A stretch of DNA of 64,000 bases from Osedax fenrisi (taxonomy: Eukaryota; Annelida; Polychaeta; Sabellida; Siboglinidae). The notes below the pieces were generated by a model. That model was not told the DNA's origin. It saw only the letters and a list, made by a program, of their open reading frames with translations, and did not search any database. This document shows, one piece after another, positions 1 to 14,119 of the stretch (positions within the stretch are counted from its first letter, which is position 1; each line of letters starts with the position of its first letter). The DNA is taken from the NCBI GenBank assembly GCA_964019155.1, contig OZ025242.1, forward strand, positions 64,036,948 to 64,100,947, in the 5' to 3' direction. The position numbers were made by a program, and so were the translations under genes.

Positions 1-499
1 ACATAAACTACAACTTTTGCAAAATTCAGCAGTCAGACTCATATACAATATAAATAAATTCTCTAGAACACACATATCACCTTACATGAAAATATTACAC
101 TGGCTCCCAATTAAATACAGAATAATATATAAAATATGTATGCTAACCCATCATGCCACTCATCACAGCCAACCTGACTACTTACATACTCTACTTACTC
201 CCTATACATCATCACGCCCAATACGACTTTGCCTCATGTATACTCTAGTCATACCAGATTTGCGTAATGTATCGATAAAACAAAAGAGAGCCTTCTCAAT
301 CTCTGCACATATAGCCTGGAATAGACTTCCTTATAACATTCGTTCTATTCAATCAACCACGTTATTCAAAAATAAGCTTAAGACATATCTTTTCTCTTTG
401 GCTTATCCTAATAACAACTAGTCAACATTTAATGCACGACCGAAAATTTCTGATGAAGTTGATGGCAGTGCCTAAAACATTAGGTTACAGGTTACAGGT
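1..499 (+). mobile_element. LINE-C 3' fragment (RT C-terminal region)
   Basis: A reading frame open from the window edge to the stop near 421 encodes the region after the reverse-transcriptase domain of a CR1/jockey-type non-LTR retrotransposon. Visible signatures are LQNSAVRLIY, then ILHWLPIKYRI, then KRAFSISAHIAWNRLPYNIR and a closing KLKTYLF. These follow the family order (RLI..., LPI..RI, G/KRAF...WN.LP..IR, F+..LK.YLF). The RT core lies outside the window. The noncoding tail runs into three copies of a GGTTACA heptamer at about 484-500 and then directly into the (ACT)n tract, so that tract may have been primed by, or targeted by, the element's 3' end. The frame has no stops, so this copy looks fairly young. 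Confidence 0.85.
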
Positions 500-500
500 T

Positions 501-3496
<2,996 letters not shown>

Positions 3497-5985
3497 TTCT
3501 AATTCTATGAAAGAGATGATTATCATAAGCCTTAACCTTGAATAAATTCTGAAAGTTTGGTGGCAGAGAATGATTTATTGCTCTAAACATAAATTTGGCA
3601 GTATTTAATTTAAAACTATCAGTAAACTTTAAAGAATTATATAGTGTATACAATTTTCTGTACATTTTATCACCATTATATATAGTTTTTAATGCTCTTT
3701 TTTGTAAAATATTAATTTTATTGAGTTTGTAATAAAAGTATTACCCTAAATATGTGAGCAGTAATTTAAATATGAATAAAAAAATGCATTATATAATAAG
3801 ACCAAGGATTTATTATTTAATTTGAATTTAATTTTGTTTAAAATGGCAATAGCTCTTGATAATTTTGAACATAAATAATCTATTTGGCTGTTCCAGTCTA
3901 ATTTATTATCAATAATTATTCCCAGAAATTTAAATTTGTTTAACTATTTTAATATCTATCATCAATTTTTAATTTAAATTTAATATTTTCATTTGTATTT
4001 CTGATATTAAATAATAAAATGTTAGTTTTATCAATATTTAAGGATAATTTATTAATATTTAACCAGCTATATAATTTATCAATGCCATGTTTTATTTTAT
4101 TTTCAAGATTTATAATAGATTTATCATTAAAAATTAAAGTTGTATCGTCAGCAAATAAAATTGGTTTAAAACAGGAGATATATTTGGTAGATCATTTATA
4201 TACACTAAAAACAAAACTGAACCCAATACAGATCCTTGTGGAACTCCACATTGAATCTTATTTAGACTAGACATAATACCATTATGAATAACATATTGCA
4301 TTCTATTAGATAAATAACTTTTAAAAAGGTCAAATGAAGTTCCTCTAATACCATAAATATAAAGCTTTTTCAGTAATATATTATGATCTAATGTATCGAA
4401 AGCTTTATGTAGATCTATTGATAATATAGTACATTTATTTAAATGTTCTAGATGCTCATATATAGATTCAATAACATCAGCTAAAGCATCAGCTGTTGAT
4501 GTATGCTTTCTGAAGCCATATTGACAATTACTAAGTATATTGAATTTATTTAAAAATTCTAGTAATCTATTTTTAATCAATTTTTCAATAATTTTAGAAA
4601 ATTGGGATAATAATGATATGGGCCTATAGTTCTCAGGTTTTAATCTATCACATTTTTTATATACAGGTATAATTTTTGCTATTTTTAATATATCAGGAAA
4701 AATTCATAAAGAGCTCTATTGAATAAATGTAATAATATTGGACTGATTTCATTACTAATTTGTTTAATTAAATACATATTTATATCATTGGAATAAGTAA
4801 TATATCTAAGTTTTGAGTTAAATATTTCCTTCTGAATCTCATATATAGATGTTGGTAATAGAAATAATGTACTTTTATTATTAGTTTTTATTGTAGTATA
4901 TATATAAATATTATATGTATTTTATTTTATTAGATAAATCAATCCCTATATTACTAAAGTAATTATTAAATTCCTCTGATGTATAAGAACTTAATCCTTC
5001 ATTATTTTGACTTCTATTAGTATTTTTATTTATTAATTTATTAATTATAGACCATGTATATTTACTACTGTTATGATTATTTCAGATGAATAATATATAT
5101 ATTCAGATTTACGCAATACAGAGCCAGGATACAGAGGTAAGAATATTTTTATATTTCTTATAATAATTAAATTTCTCCGTTGTTTTATATTTTATTATTT
5201 TTTTATACATTATATTTTTTTATTTATACATTAAATGAGACTAGTATATAACCATGGTTTATTTTGTTTTGTGTTTTCTTTTACTTTTATAGAAGGACAA
5301 TTACTATTATATAATTGTATTAAATTGAAAGTGAAAGTATTAAATATTGAATTTAAATCAATATCAGAATAAATATAATGCCAATCATAATTATTTATAC
5401 TTTCCTTTAAACTATTTATAGTGTTATGATTTATTTTTCTAATGAATTTATATTTTTTGTTTTTTTTTATTTTATCTCATCCAGTATATATAACATAAAT
5501 TAGTAAATGATCACTAATGTCACTAAATATAATGCCATTGTTAATTGGTTTCAACTTACAGTTGCAATATATGTTATCAATTAATGAATTTAAATTATTA
5601 CCATATCGTGTTGGTTTACTTATTAATGGATAACATCCTAAGATATATATACTATTTAGAAAATATTTGTCATTATTATTATTACTATTTCAATTGATAT
5701 TAAAATCACCTACTAAAAATAAATCTCTCTTGGATTAAATATCATTACAATTATTATAAATAAAATCACTAAAATCTATTATATCGGCTTTAGGAGATTT
5801 ATAAATTCCACTAATTAAAACTATTTTATTATTGATATTTAAAGAAATTGTTAAAATATCCAACAATCCATTATAGGACATACATAGCGTATCAATTTTA
5901 TAATAAATTAAATAATTTTTAATAAATATATAAACTCCACCTATATTATATTTATAATTATGTTGTGTATTGATACGTGTTATAT
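3497..5985 (-). mobile_element. LINE-B copy 1 (CR1/jockey-type)
   Basis: This is a second LINE family, more AT-rich than LINE-A. A clean RT fragment at 4134-4580 contains YGFRKHTSTADALADVI, SIDLHKAFDTLDHNILLKK and CGVPQGSVLGSVLFLVYIND; the YADD region just downstream is frameshifted. Post-RT coding lies at about 3497-3665. Endonuclease remnants near 5500-5900 match the cleaner copies at 20351-20700 and 24430-24834. The C-terminal coding is cut at 3497 where LINE-A starts, compared with the copy at 18.1-20.9 kb. The 5' end leads into an (AT)n run at 5980-6002, as in the other copies. Many indels mark it as a pseudo-element. Confidence 0.85.
4134..4580 (-). pseudogene. LINE-B reverse-transcriptase fragment
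   Basis: An uninterrupted stretch of about 148 codons covers the RT fingers and palm up to the PQGSVLG block. It ends in a frameshift before the YADD catalytic motif. A nearly identical block is at 42618-43064, differing at a handful of residues, which supports a shared duplication history. The flanking sequence on both sides also belongs to ORF2 but is broken by indels. Confidence 0.88.
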
Positions 5986-6111
5986 ATATATATATATATA
6001 TATTATACTAAAATAAACATCACTTATGACTCATAAGTCATAAGTTATTTTATGATAAATTATTCTAACATTTCTATAAATTAAAAACATATATAAACTA
6101 TAAATATAACG

Positions 6112-6287
6112 TTATCGCATCGTCTGATCAACATGCAGCAACTTCAACCTCTCCTTCGTCTCGACCATCTCCATCTTGTACCGGATTACGTCAGATCGCT
6201 CCATATCGACGAACGAAAGCCTCTTTATAACCGACATATGGTGCCACTTTTCCATGTAGGTTCTCAGGAAAGAGATACGGTCGAAAT
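6112..6287 (-). CDS. Probable terminal exon, BESS-like C-terminus (copy 0)
   Basis: A GC-richer island reads as 57 residues then TAA after an acceptor (TTTAG) at 6288-6292. Residues include FDRISFLRTYMEKWHHMS and MERSDVIRYKME. The pattern of acidic start, FL, hydrophobic, lysine-rich helix then D/RVI resembles the BESS motif at the end of MADF/SANT-like proteins, some of which are encoded by PIF/Harbinger transposons; this is a weak, by-eye resemblance. Phase fits the exon at 6456-6723: that exon ends in phase 1 (G) and this one begins with AT, making an Asp codon. Three further copies with conservative changes lie at 21195-21370, 25220-25395 and 29565-29740, all 176 nt and all open. Confidence 0.5.
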
Positions 6288-6317
6288 CTAAATTTAAATT
6301 TGTAATCTTTAATATCC

Positions 6318-6545
6318 GTTAGATGAGGGACTCTTACATGAAGGTATTGGAAGCCTAACGAGGCGATGACAATAATGAATGGCACATGGATTGTGCTGTT
6401 ATGAAGAACTTGTATTATCAGTAGTATACTACTATTAATACAACTTGTTCATACCGGTGCCATCCATGTGCCATTCATCATCATCATCACTTCGCGCAGT
6501 CATCATTACCTTCATGTAAGAGTCGCTCATCTGGTTTGTTATAGC
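6318..6545. repeat. Imperfect inverted duplication of exon sequence
   Basis: The plus strand at about 6318-6421 resembles the reverse complement of 6429-6545. Both arms contain the coding words for DSYMKV and NEWHMD/DEWHMD, followed by a match to ACAAGTTGTATTA near the centre at about 6425. The right arm (minus strand) is the intact exon; the left arm carries an in-frame stop. It could extrude as a cruciform. The copy of this region at 44.5 kb lacks the left arm. Confidence 0.75.
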
Positions 6546-6723
6546 GACCTCTTCAAGGTCATGAATCACCTTCTTGGGTGGTTTTACATCGATATTGTCT
6601 TTAAGATTGTCCGTTTCATTCAAACGACTGGTTACTCGAAAGGTTTGGAGGTATTATCGATTGTAGACTGGTGATCTTGCTCTGATTGTGTTTAATAGAT
6701 GCAGGGCTACTTTGGGATCCATG
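6456..6723 (-). CDS. Probable penultimate exon of the BESS-like gene
   Basis: Minus-strand coding-like island. The 5' part reads HGSQSSPASIKHNQSK and SLQSIIPPNLSSNQS; after a +1 shift the frame continues NETDNLKDNIDVKPPKKVIH, DLEEVA and SDDDDEWHMDGT. A plausible donor (GTATGA) follows at 6451-6455. The shift sits at TCGTTTGAATGA and is shared with the copy at 44.5 kb, so the gene was probably broken before duplication, or the two halves are separate exons. In the 44.5-kb copy a 6-nt insertion keeps the upstream frame. The acidic run followed by the FDRISFL exon is reminiscent of MADF/SANT-BESS regulatory proteins. Function unknown. Confidence 0.45.
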
Positions 6724-6739
6724 CTTTTAGGCCGCTCCA

Positions 6740-6979
6740 CTTAGACAAATTGATTAATTTTCTTCGATATCTGAATTCTTAATGAATGAGATTCCACAAA
6801 CGATATCTGCCCTGGTGGTTGAAATGATTTCTTAAAAGAAACATCATTAGTCATCTAGTCATATATATAATTAATTGATTATAATTCTCTATAACATTAA
6901 AATCTTATAAATATATATTATATTATATAATTTGTATGACTATAATATAATTATAATAAACATAGTATTATATTATATC

Positions 6980-7017
<38 letters not shown>

Positions 7018-8620
7018 GTATACATAAAGGATAAGAACCTTATTTTTATTTATTAACAATATATAAATAACAGTGTAGTTTTTACTATAGTTTATATATA
7101 TATATATGTGTGTGTGTGTGTATAATATACACTATATAATTTGTTTCATTATTATATATTGTAGTATATATAGTAGTATACTATAATTCACCTGCATCTC
7201 TCGGTATTTTTTTTAACTAATATCATGATAGTATAGACATCACCTATAGACATATTTAATAATACATAATTAATATGAAAAATATATTATTAATAATATA
7301 TATATATATATATAACTTTTTATTTAATTATACAAATTGATAGATCACCCCTGGCTAATTCGGAAAAGAGGATATATCCTTATTATAAGTTCGGATTTTT
7401 TGCATTTAAATTAACCGTTTAATATTTGTCGAGAATAAATTGACATTAGAAAATAAGAAATCAAATTCTATTAATAAAATTGTATTTAACAAATTATTTA
7501 CTAATGTTTTTTAATTATCTATTATAATTGATTATATTAGAAATAGGATATCTACTGCATATTTTTATAATATATGATTATTTATTAAATATTAATACTA
7601 ACTAAATATGATATATATATTTATATTTAATATATATATATAGTTATAACTTCAAATAATAATATACTTTCAATGCACGATCATTAGATAAAGATCACAT
7701 TAATATTTGATATGTTAGCTACTATTACAGCTGAGGGCATCTTAATTACTGACACTTGCACTAGATCACCTGTAGGTAACTCCCTAACTCACCTAACTCC
7801 CTTATTAATTATGACTATAATTTATACCTTTTTATCATGCCTATAGGTTATCTAATTAGGAGCGATATTGGAATAATGATTAGAATATGATAATTTGCTT
7901 CTGTTGGAATAGGGGAATACATATTATAGTTAAATACATCCATTTCACTGATTTACAATGCATTACGGTTAAAATATATGCTATATATATATAATTCTAA
8001 TAATAGCCCTATGATTATGATTATATTTGTGATAATCATAGAAGATGAACTACAATTAAATATATATATACCCAACACCAATTATATAACTAACTTTCAG
8101 AACTTACCTGGATACCTGCATTATTTAATATAACCATATTGAGTAAACAACTATTATCCTATATATTATTATAATAAAAACTTAAATATTCATGAATCTT
8201 AAGAATTTAATTCACATGATAATTACTTTAAAAAGTACTTACATTAACTTCGTGAATTAATTCACCAATAACATGCACAATACATTAAAAAAAATATAAT
8301 TCAAAATATTATAATAAAAAATTGTAATTCTAATAAATATTATTTTTATATTTAATTAAATTTAAACACAATTCTAAATATATATATATAACATATACCT
8401 ACTAAATATATACATTAAATATATAACACAATTCTAAATATATATATATTTAACATATACCTACTAAATATATATATATAACATATACTAAATATATACA
8501 TTGCATTTTCAATTAAATCAACAAGTCAGATGTACTCATTATATATATTAAGAGATATTAGATAACACTGACTAATTTTCATAATTTCTCAGCAGTTACA
8601 ATTTCTATATTTGTTATCTA
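6740..8620. other. AT-rich spacer shared with 44.8-46.4 kb
   Basis: No coding or RNA gene was seen. The block contains (AT)n and (GT)n runs near 6984-7010 and 7089-7115, and the tandem word CTAAATATATATATA near 8370-8500. Most of it recurs in the same orientation at 44830-46440 with indels in the AT runs, as part of a segmental duplication. Confidence 0.7.
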
Positions 8621-8624
8621 ATAT

Positions 8625-8706
8625 TCATTAAGTTATATGCATATATCTAGAGGTCATATAAGTCCCTAATACGGACACTCTAGATGTATTAATACGGACA
8701 CCCTAT
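8625..8706. mobile_element. Fragment related to the 53.8-kb TIR element
   Basis: About 80 bp (AGTTATATGCATATATCTAG through AATACGGACACCCTAT) match the interior of the 53776-54653 element near 54075-54160, including two AATACGGACAC words. No ends are visible; the MITE at 8712 interrupts it. The duplicate at about 46405-46470 is the same fragment. Confidence 0.6.
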
Positions 8707-8711
8707 AACTA

Positions 8712-8862
8712 GGGGCGCTGCAACTGGGTAGGACGGAGGGATATGTCCCCCCCCCCACTTTAAAATCTAAGGAGACCTCCTATGTATTGGTCCCCCCCAC
8801 TTTTACGACAACATTTATTTTGATTGGTTGGTCCCCTACATACAAAATCGTTCCAGCGCCCC
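8712..8862. mobile_element. MITE, GGGGCGCTG terminal repeats, TA target duplication
   Basis: Terminal inverted repeats GGGGCGCTGCAAC and GTTCCAGCGCCCC (one mismatch) are flanked on both sides by TA. The interior has long C-runs and a CCCACTTT repeat. A second copy sits at 46475-46612, inside the same flanking fragment, so the MITE inserted before the segmental duplication. It is noncoding and would need a transposase in trans; TA duplication suggests the Tc1/mariner-pogo superfamily. Confidence 0.75.
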
Positions 8863-9101
8863 TAGTGGCACCATAAACAAAAATACTATTTTCTTATATT
8901 AATATATACCTTTAATCACATTTAAATATTTTATTTATATCAACTATGTAGGTACAGTATAAATATAATCTCCATTTTGAAAATGTGTTTTTATTTTATT
9001 TAATTTAGTTAATTTAATAATATTGCATACATTTACGGGTTCAAACGTATATATTTACAAGTCATATATAATATATTATTTTATTTATTATACTTCTATA
9101 A

Positions 9102-9319
9102 AATGACACTATTGCTAACATAATGGTCGTGTATTTAGTTAAATAACAAATAAAAACTAAAACATGTGCTTTAATTATATATTAATTTTTATTAGTTATA
9201 CCATTTTTAAAATGACACTATTGCTAACATAATGGTCGTGTATTTAGTTAAATAACAAATAAAAACTAAAACATGTGCTTTAATTATATATTAATTTTTA
9301 TTAGTTATACCATTTTTAT
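9102..9319. repeat. Tandem duplication, 109-bp unit
   Basis: Two near-identical 109-bp units begin at AATGACACTATTGCTAAC (9102 and 9211). No gene is visible from 8870 to 9785; the rest is AT-rich spacer. Confidence 0.9.
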
Positions 9320-9788
9320 ACCATAACACAAAACATCTGTGCTTGATCAGAATATATGAGGTTTAAAATGAATACAACATGAAATTGATTCAATTAAGTT
9401 AGATGCAATTAATTGCATACATTTATAGAAACATAATTTTAAATATATAAGATATTTTATTCCTAAATCAGAATAAATTCAAATTTAATTTCAATAAATA
9501 AATAATAAACGAACTCTAGTTATTAAAAGATATAGTTTATTACATTTATAAATCACCAGGAAATATATTTGAACAATATATTTAAAAGTAAGTTACCAAC
9601 TATTTCAAGTATGGATACGTTATTTTCTAGTAATATAATATGCAACAGATAGATTAAATTAGAACACATAATTAATATTTAAAAAAATATAATACAAAGT
9701 AGAATTTGATTATTCTAAAAATGTTCTTCAAATAAATATCACCGTAAATATGTTATATTATTATAAATAAATGTTCTAGTAGACCATG

Positions 9789-10050
9789 AGTACTATCATA
9801 ATGGGGAGACGATCAAAAAGGACTAGTTGAGGGTTAAAGGTTATATTTTAAATACGAGTTAATAGTATATATGTATATTTTGTATAGATATTTGTGGGTT
9901 ATTTGGTTTAATTGGTTTAGTTTTGTCCTGCTTGTTTTTTTAGCTGCATTAGATCCCAAAGTGAGCCTATACAAATTTATTTCGTATTTCAAATTTAACC
10001 TTTAACCCTCAACTCGTCCTTTTTGATCGTCTCTCCATTATGATAGTACT
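9789..10050. mobile_element. MITE with ~70-bp terminal inverted repeats
   Basis: The left end AGTACTATCATAATGGGGAG and right end CTCTCCATTATGATAGTACT are inverted copies continuing for about 70 bp (GACGATCAAAAAGGAC, then GAGGGTTAAAGGTTA). Total length is 262 bp with no coding. A truncated relative lies at 12672-12753. The AGTACT termini are palindromic, so the target duplication cannot be fixed. Confidence 0.85.
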
Positions 10051-10326
10051 TTTTTTTGTGTACTACATTATTCTCAAAATATTTATTCACGGGAATTTAT
10101 TGAGCGTAGATTAAATTATTAATTATATGTGAACTGTACAATAAATTGATGCTCCAGGCATACTTGATTGATTCCCAATTAGGTTTACCACTACCTTATA
10201 TACATAGCATATCATATTTATTTACTATAATTATATATATATATATATGCAATATGTAATATATTGTACTTTTTATTAATAAAATAGCACTATTTTATAT
10301 ATACTATTAGTATATATACTATTAAT

Positions 10327-10329
<3 letters not shown>

Positions 10330-10375
<46 letters not shown>

Positions 10376-10531
10376 TACACGTGGATAGGTATAGTTCATC
10401 ACACTACTAACAAGACCTCCTATAACATAGAGGTTATAGTATGTCTCGCTACTAACCACATCCCGGCACTAAGTACGATCATCAACAACGTAATATTATG
10501 CTTCATTAGTATATCAGATAAAATATCATAA
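10330..10531 (+). other. (AT)n run followed by a small coding-like island
   Basis: An (AT)n run to about 10372 is followed by about 150 bp of clearly higher GC than the surroundings. The plus frame is open (WIGIVHHTTNKTSYNIEV and IPALSTIINNV) to a stop at 10529-10531. The opposite strand is also open (MIVLSAGMWLVARHTI), so the coding strand is undetermined. No splice site or family is convincing. The remaining sequence from 10051 to 11160 shows nothing else. Confidence 0.25.
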
Positions 10532-11167
10532 TTATAGTATATCCAAAGTAAAGCATGTTTAACCTTTTGTTTAAATACAGAGAACACATATATAATTAGT
10601 ATAAAATTACATAACAAATATTTATTTTCTTTATGGTCAATTTTTTATTACAATTTGTGTATTAAAATAATGGTACCTATATATTGTAGATATACATTAT
10701 ATCTTTATGAGTGAGTTACTTTTTGTTTACTGGATCAAAATTTGTATATGAACAATAATTTAAAAAATATATTTGTACTGTAAAGTAGATTCCTAAAATA
10801 TGTGTATTTCACAGAATTTAAAATTATTTACCTCAATAATAACTTTTTTATTATATAATAACTATATATAGATTCTATATTAAATATTATATAGTTGATC
10901 TCTTGTAAATATTAAAAAAAATAAATTTATAAATTTTATATCTACACCATTATAAAATTTCCTATCAATTATATATTAAATTTTAATTTGTTCTTTGTAG
11001 ATTAATTATTAATATAATTAAATTAATTTAAAAAAAAACTATTTATTAAATTAAATATACATCTAGTCGAACATACATGTTACATATAGTGTATTAATAA
11101 ATTGTATTCAAACAAACCGGTTTACCCAACACCTTTAACCCACGCTCATATATAGAAGTGTTAGAAC

Positions 11168-11773
11168 CAGGGTTGGGGTCAAATATAAATAGGCATTTTT
11201 CTAAAAGAATTAAATACAAATATTTAGTAAATTTTGTATACAAATATAAATACATTTTATCAATTACAAATACAAAATACAAATAATAACACATTAAATA
11301 TTAAATCATAAAATAATAATCCCAATCCCTATACCAGATTGCATAATAATTAATTGAAATCTATTTAAAATATATTTAATTACTTAAGAAAATCAATAAA
11401 ATAAAAAACTGTAAACAATAGAATAGTTGCTTGGGATATTTTAAGTTATAATTTATAACACCTATACATTTTCTATATAGAATATAAATTTAAATTCATA
11501 AATTTACTTTTTAAGTATTCATAAAATTCTTTGAAAATTATTGTTCTATTATATAATCTTTATTATTTAATAAATGTATTCTTTAATATAATATTAATAT
11601 AAATAGTAAATTTGTTTACTTTATTAATTTAACATATTTTTAAAAATGTATTCGTATATACCAAATACGACAATCAAATATAAATAAAATTACAAATACG
11701 GCATTGAATAATCATTCAAATACACCATCAATCAGCGTATTTAAATAAAAATACGTATTTGACCCCATCCCTG
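11168..11773. mobile_element. Non-autonomous hAT-like element A
   Basis: Ends CAGGGTTGGGGTCAAATA and TATTTGACCCCATCCCTG form an 18-bp inverted repeat with one mismatch. The 8-bp flanks are GTTAGAAC and GTTAAGAC, a near-match consistent with an old hAT target duplication. The 606-bp interior is noncoding, with repeated (C)AAATA(C) words that echo the terminal sequence. The CAGGG start and 8-bp flank are characteristic of hAT elements. Confidence 0.75.
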
Positions 11774-11841
11774 GTTAAGACATAACACACTAACCACACC
11801 CGCCCACCCAAAGATAGGCGTGTTACATCACTGCAGTATGA

Positions 11842-12340
11842 CCGACCTCTGCCTCATGTACATATGACCTCTGCGCCTCATGTACAGATGACCTCTGCGC
11901 CTGTACATATGACCACGACGTTGCTGAACTTAACAAGGCCACTCTTAAACCTAGGGCTGTAGGTATGATAGAAGTATTTTCTAATTTAAACCTAGACACG
12001 GTACCCGAAGCAGATGGTAAGGTCGTCGTAGAGACTGTCGTTGTCGGGGTTAAATGTCATGCTGCGGTTGGGGCATCCGTCATAGCCCCCAAGAAGCCGA
12101 AGAGAATTATCTAAATGGAGAGGAAACCTAACATGCTGGTGGATGTATGCACAATGAAGTACTACGAGCCGGCACGCATGCATACTGAAGCTCGTAATAA
12201 AAGTGAATTTAACGTAATTGCGAAGGTACGACGTGAGGACCCGTCAATTAACAGCCCACTCCAAGAGTTCTACGGGGGCCCCAACATCACAGCCGCAGAA
12301 TACCTGGCTCAGGTGGACGTAGCGCAGCGATCACGATAAT
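11842..12340 (+). CDS. Unidentified coding-like region with one in-frame stop
   Basis: A GC-rich island (about 50% by eye) in AT-rich DNA. One plus frame is open from 11842 to TAA at 12112-12114, and the same frame reopens at ATG 12115 and runs to 12339. The first part begins with a 24-bp repeat giving CTYDLCAS-like units, then VVVETVVVGVKC and APKKPKRII. The second part includes MKYYEPARMHTEARNKSEF, REDPSINSPLQEFYGG and AAEYLAQVDVAQ. A donor-like AGAG/GTAAAC follows at about 12357. I do not recognise the family. The single stop suggests a pseudogene, or a stop mutation in one long exon. Confidence 0.4.
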
Positions 12341-12671
12341 GACGACGAATATTAAAGAGGTAAACCATAAAACAATATAAACATATTTATAAAAAATTGC
12401 TATTACATTATTGAAAAAACAATATTTATGTAATACATTATTATAATGATTAAAAAATGTTTATATGAAATGCTATGTAACTAAGATTCTTAGTTACTAA
12501 GAATATTAAAAACATTTCTCACAATATTATATTCATTTGATAGAGAATAATAATATGGTTTGTTAAAAATATATAAATGTAATGAATTAAAAAATATATA
12601 TGTATATTTAATAATAGATTTATATTATAATATTATACATTATTAATATATACTATATAATATAGTATATA

Positions 12672-12753
12672 TTGAGCCTATACAAATTTATTTCGTATTT
12701 AAAACTTAACCTTTGCACCTCAAATCGTCCTTTTTGATCGTAACCCATTATAC
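12672..12753. mobile_element. Partial copy of the 9789-10050 MITE
   Basis: This region matches the right half of that MITE (GAGCCTATACAAATTTATTT through TCGTCCTTTTTGATCGT) with about ten substitutions. The left half is absent. The sequence from 12341 to 12671 is AT-rich spacer with nothing recognised. Confidence 0.75.
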
Positions 12754-12879
12754 TATATTTAATATAATAAAATTATAAAAAGTAATGGAATTGTTATACT
12801 AGAATTTAAGTATTATATTTGGATTACTATATAACTTATATTAAATGATAAAATATATACTATAATAATTTGTACGGTA

Positions 12880-13062
12880 ATAACTATTGGTCCTGCGGTT
12901 AATTCGCTTTTTATTATATAATATATAGTGAAATTATTAAAAGAATTGTTTAGTTATACTAAAATATAATATATAAATTATAGTATAACTAAACCATTCT
13001 TTTTATAATTTCACTGTATATTATATAATAAAAATAAAATTGACCGCAGGACCAATAGTTAT
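12880..13062. mobile_element. Fold-back (hairpin) MITE
   Basis: Nearly the whole 183 bp is one inverted repeat. ATAACTATTGGTCCTGCGG at the left is mirrored by CCGCAGGACCAATAGTTAT at the right, and the arms continue through ATTTCACT and TTTAGTTATAC to a loop near 12970. It is noncoding. The downstream words ACCGGTAGACCAATAGTT near 13118 suggest a second degenerate end, so the full element may reach about 13140. Confidence 0.85.
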
Positions 13063-13340
13063 GTCCGCAGTAATTACCACATGCGGTCGTATAATGACTG
13101 TCAAATTGACCACTAAATTGACCGGTAGACCAATAGTTCGCTTCATCCGATTTAATAATTATTATATTTAATAAAGACATGATAATTTTTCTATATTTAT
13201 TTATGTATATTATTTATTTATTAGATATAATATAATTATTTAATATAATAATTTATTATTATAATAATTATATTAAATATAATATTAAATATTTAGTATA
13301 TTGAAGGGTAGTCTCTGGCTACTAACCAGTCTACTAGCCA

Positions 13341-13642
13341 GTAATCTCGTACGAGATAATATCAGACTATGTAATCTCGTATGATTTATTAAATTTAGTT
13401 TATTCTAAAAGTATTGAATATAAATTTGAAATTATAGTTATCTTAAATTATTTGAATTTCGATTCTATAGTAATTATTTATATACATATATCATATATTA
13501 TATGTATATATTATATTTTCAATCAGTAATTAATAATATATACAACATTTTCTAATAATAATTGTAAAATTATGAAATATACTTAATTATACACTTAATT
13601 ATGCAATTCGTACGAGATTAATAATTAGTCGTACGAGATTAC
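13341..13642. mobile_element. Small TIR element carrying TCGTACGA words
   Basis: The ends are GTAATCTCGTAC and GTACGAGATTAC (perfect 12-bp inverted repeat). The core word recurs internally at about 13371 (GTAATCTCGTATGA) and 13606 (TTCGTACGAGATTA). The interior is AT-rich without coding. Terminal word plus internal copies is the same design as the larger elements at 32.1, 47.2, 53.8, 54.8 and 58.9 kb. Confidence 0.6.
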
Positions 13643-13770
13643 CTCATCCGAAATTACTTAGTACAAGATCACTGGTAGTCTTTCGAAGAGGTATAATAAT
13701 GACCATAGTGATAATCTCACAAAAGGTGTAATATACCCATCTGAAGTGTACCGATGGGAGTTATTTATTA

Positions 13771-14110
13771 GTGCGCTCTCACCTTCTCTATAACAATGCT
13801 TCTCTCGTTCACTTACTTCATTCTACACTTTTCTTTCCTTCATTTAATAACCCTCTTTCTATATCTCTCTCACTATCATTTATATTATTATTTACCTCCC
13901 ACTCACTCTCTCTCCTCCCTACCTTATATTTGCTCTTCGATGTTCCAACTACCTCCTTCCCTATCCTTCATGATTAATGATCCTTCACCTTTTTATCTCC
14001 CTCTGTCCCTTAGATCAATGCCCCACCACCAACACCTCTCTCCCCCTCCCTCTTCTCCCCTTACACCAATACCCCCATCCCCTCAGTATCATCAGTATCA
14101 ACACCAGTAA
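13771..14110. repeat. Pyrimidine-rich tract, partly repeated at 38.2 kb
   Basis: About 300 bp with an overwhelming T/C bias on the plus strand (CTCTCTCTCCTCCC-type runs). The block CTCTTCGATGTTCCAACTAC through CCTATCCTTCATG recurs at 38161-38200 with minor changes, followed in both by CCACCACC. The open frames here are low-complexity and probably not coding. Polypurine-polypyrimidine tracts of this kind can form triplex DNA. Confidence 0.7.
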
Positions 14111-14119
14111 GGGTACAAT

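Noticed and set aside
4019..4270. Plus-strand 83-codon frame (and its copy at 42503-42754)
   Set aside because: It lies antisense to LINE-B reverse transcriptase coding and is explained by it.
6191..6385. Minus-strand 64-codon frame
   Set aside because: It is in a different frame from the BESS-like exon at 6112-6287, which has splice sites and conserved copies.
13771..13977. Three overlapping Ser/Leu/Pro-rich frames
   Set aside because: They are products of the pyrimidine-rich tract: low complexity, no splice or domain evidence.
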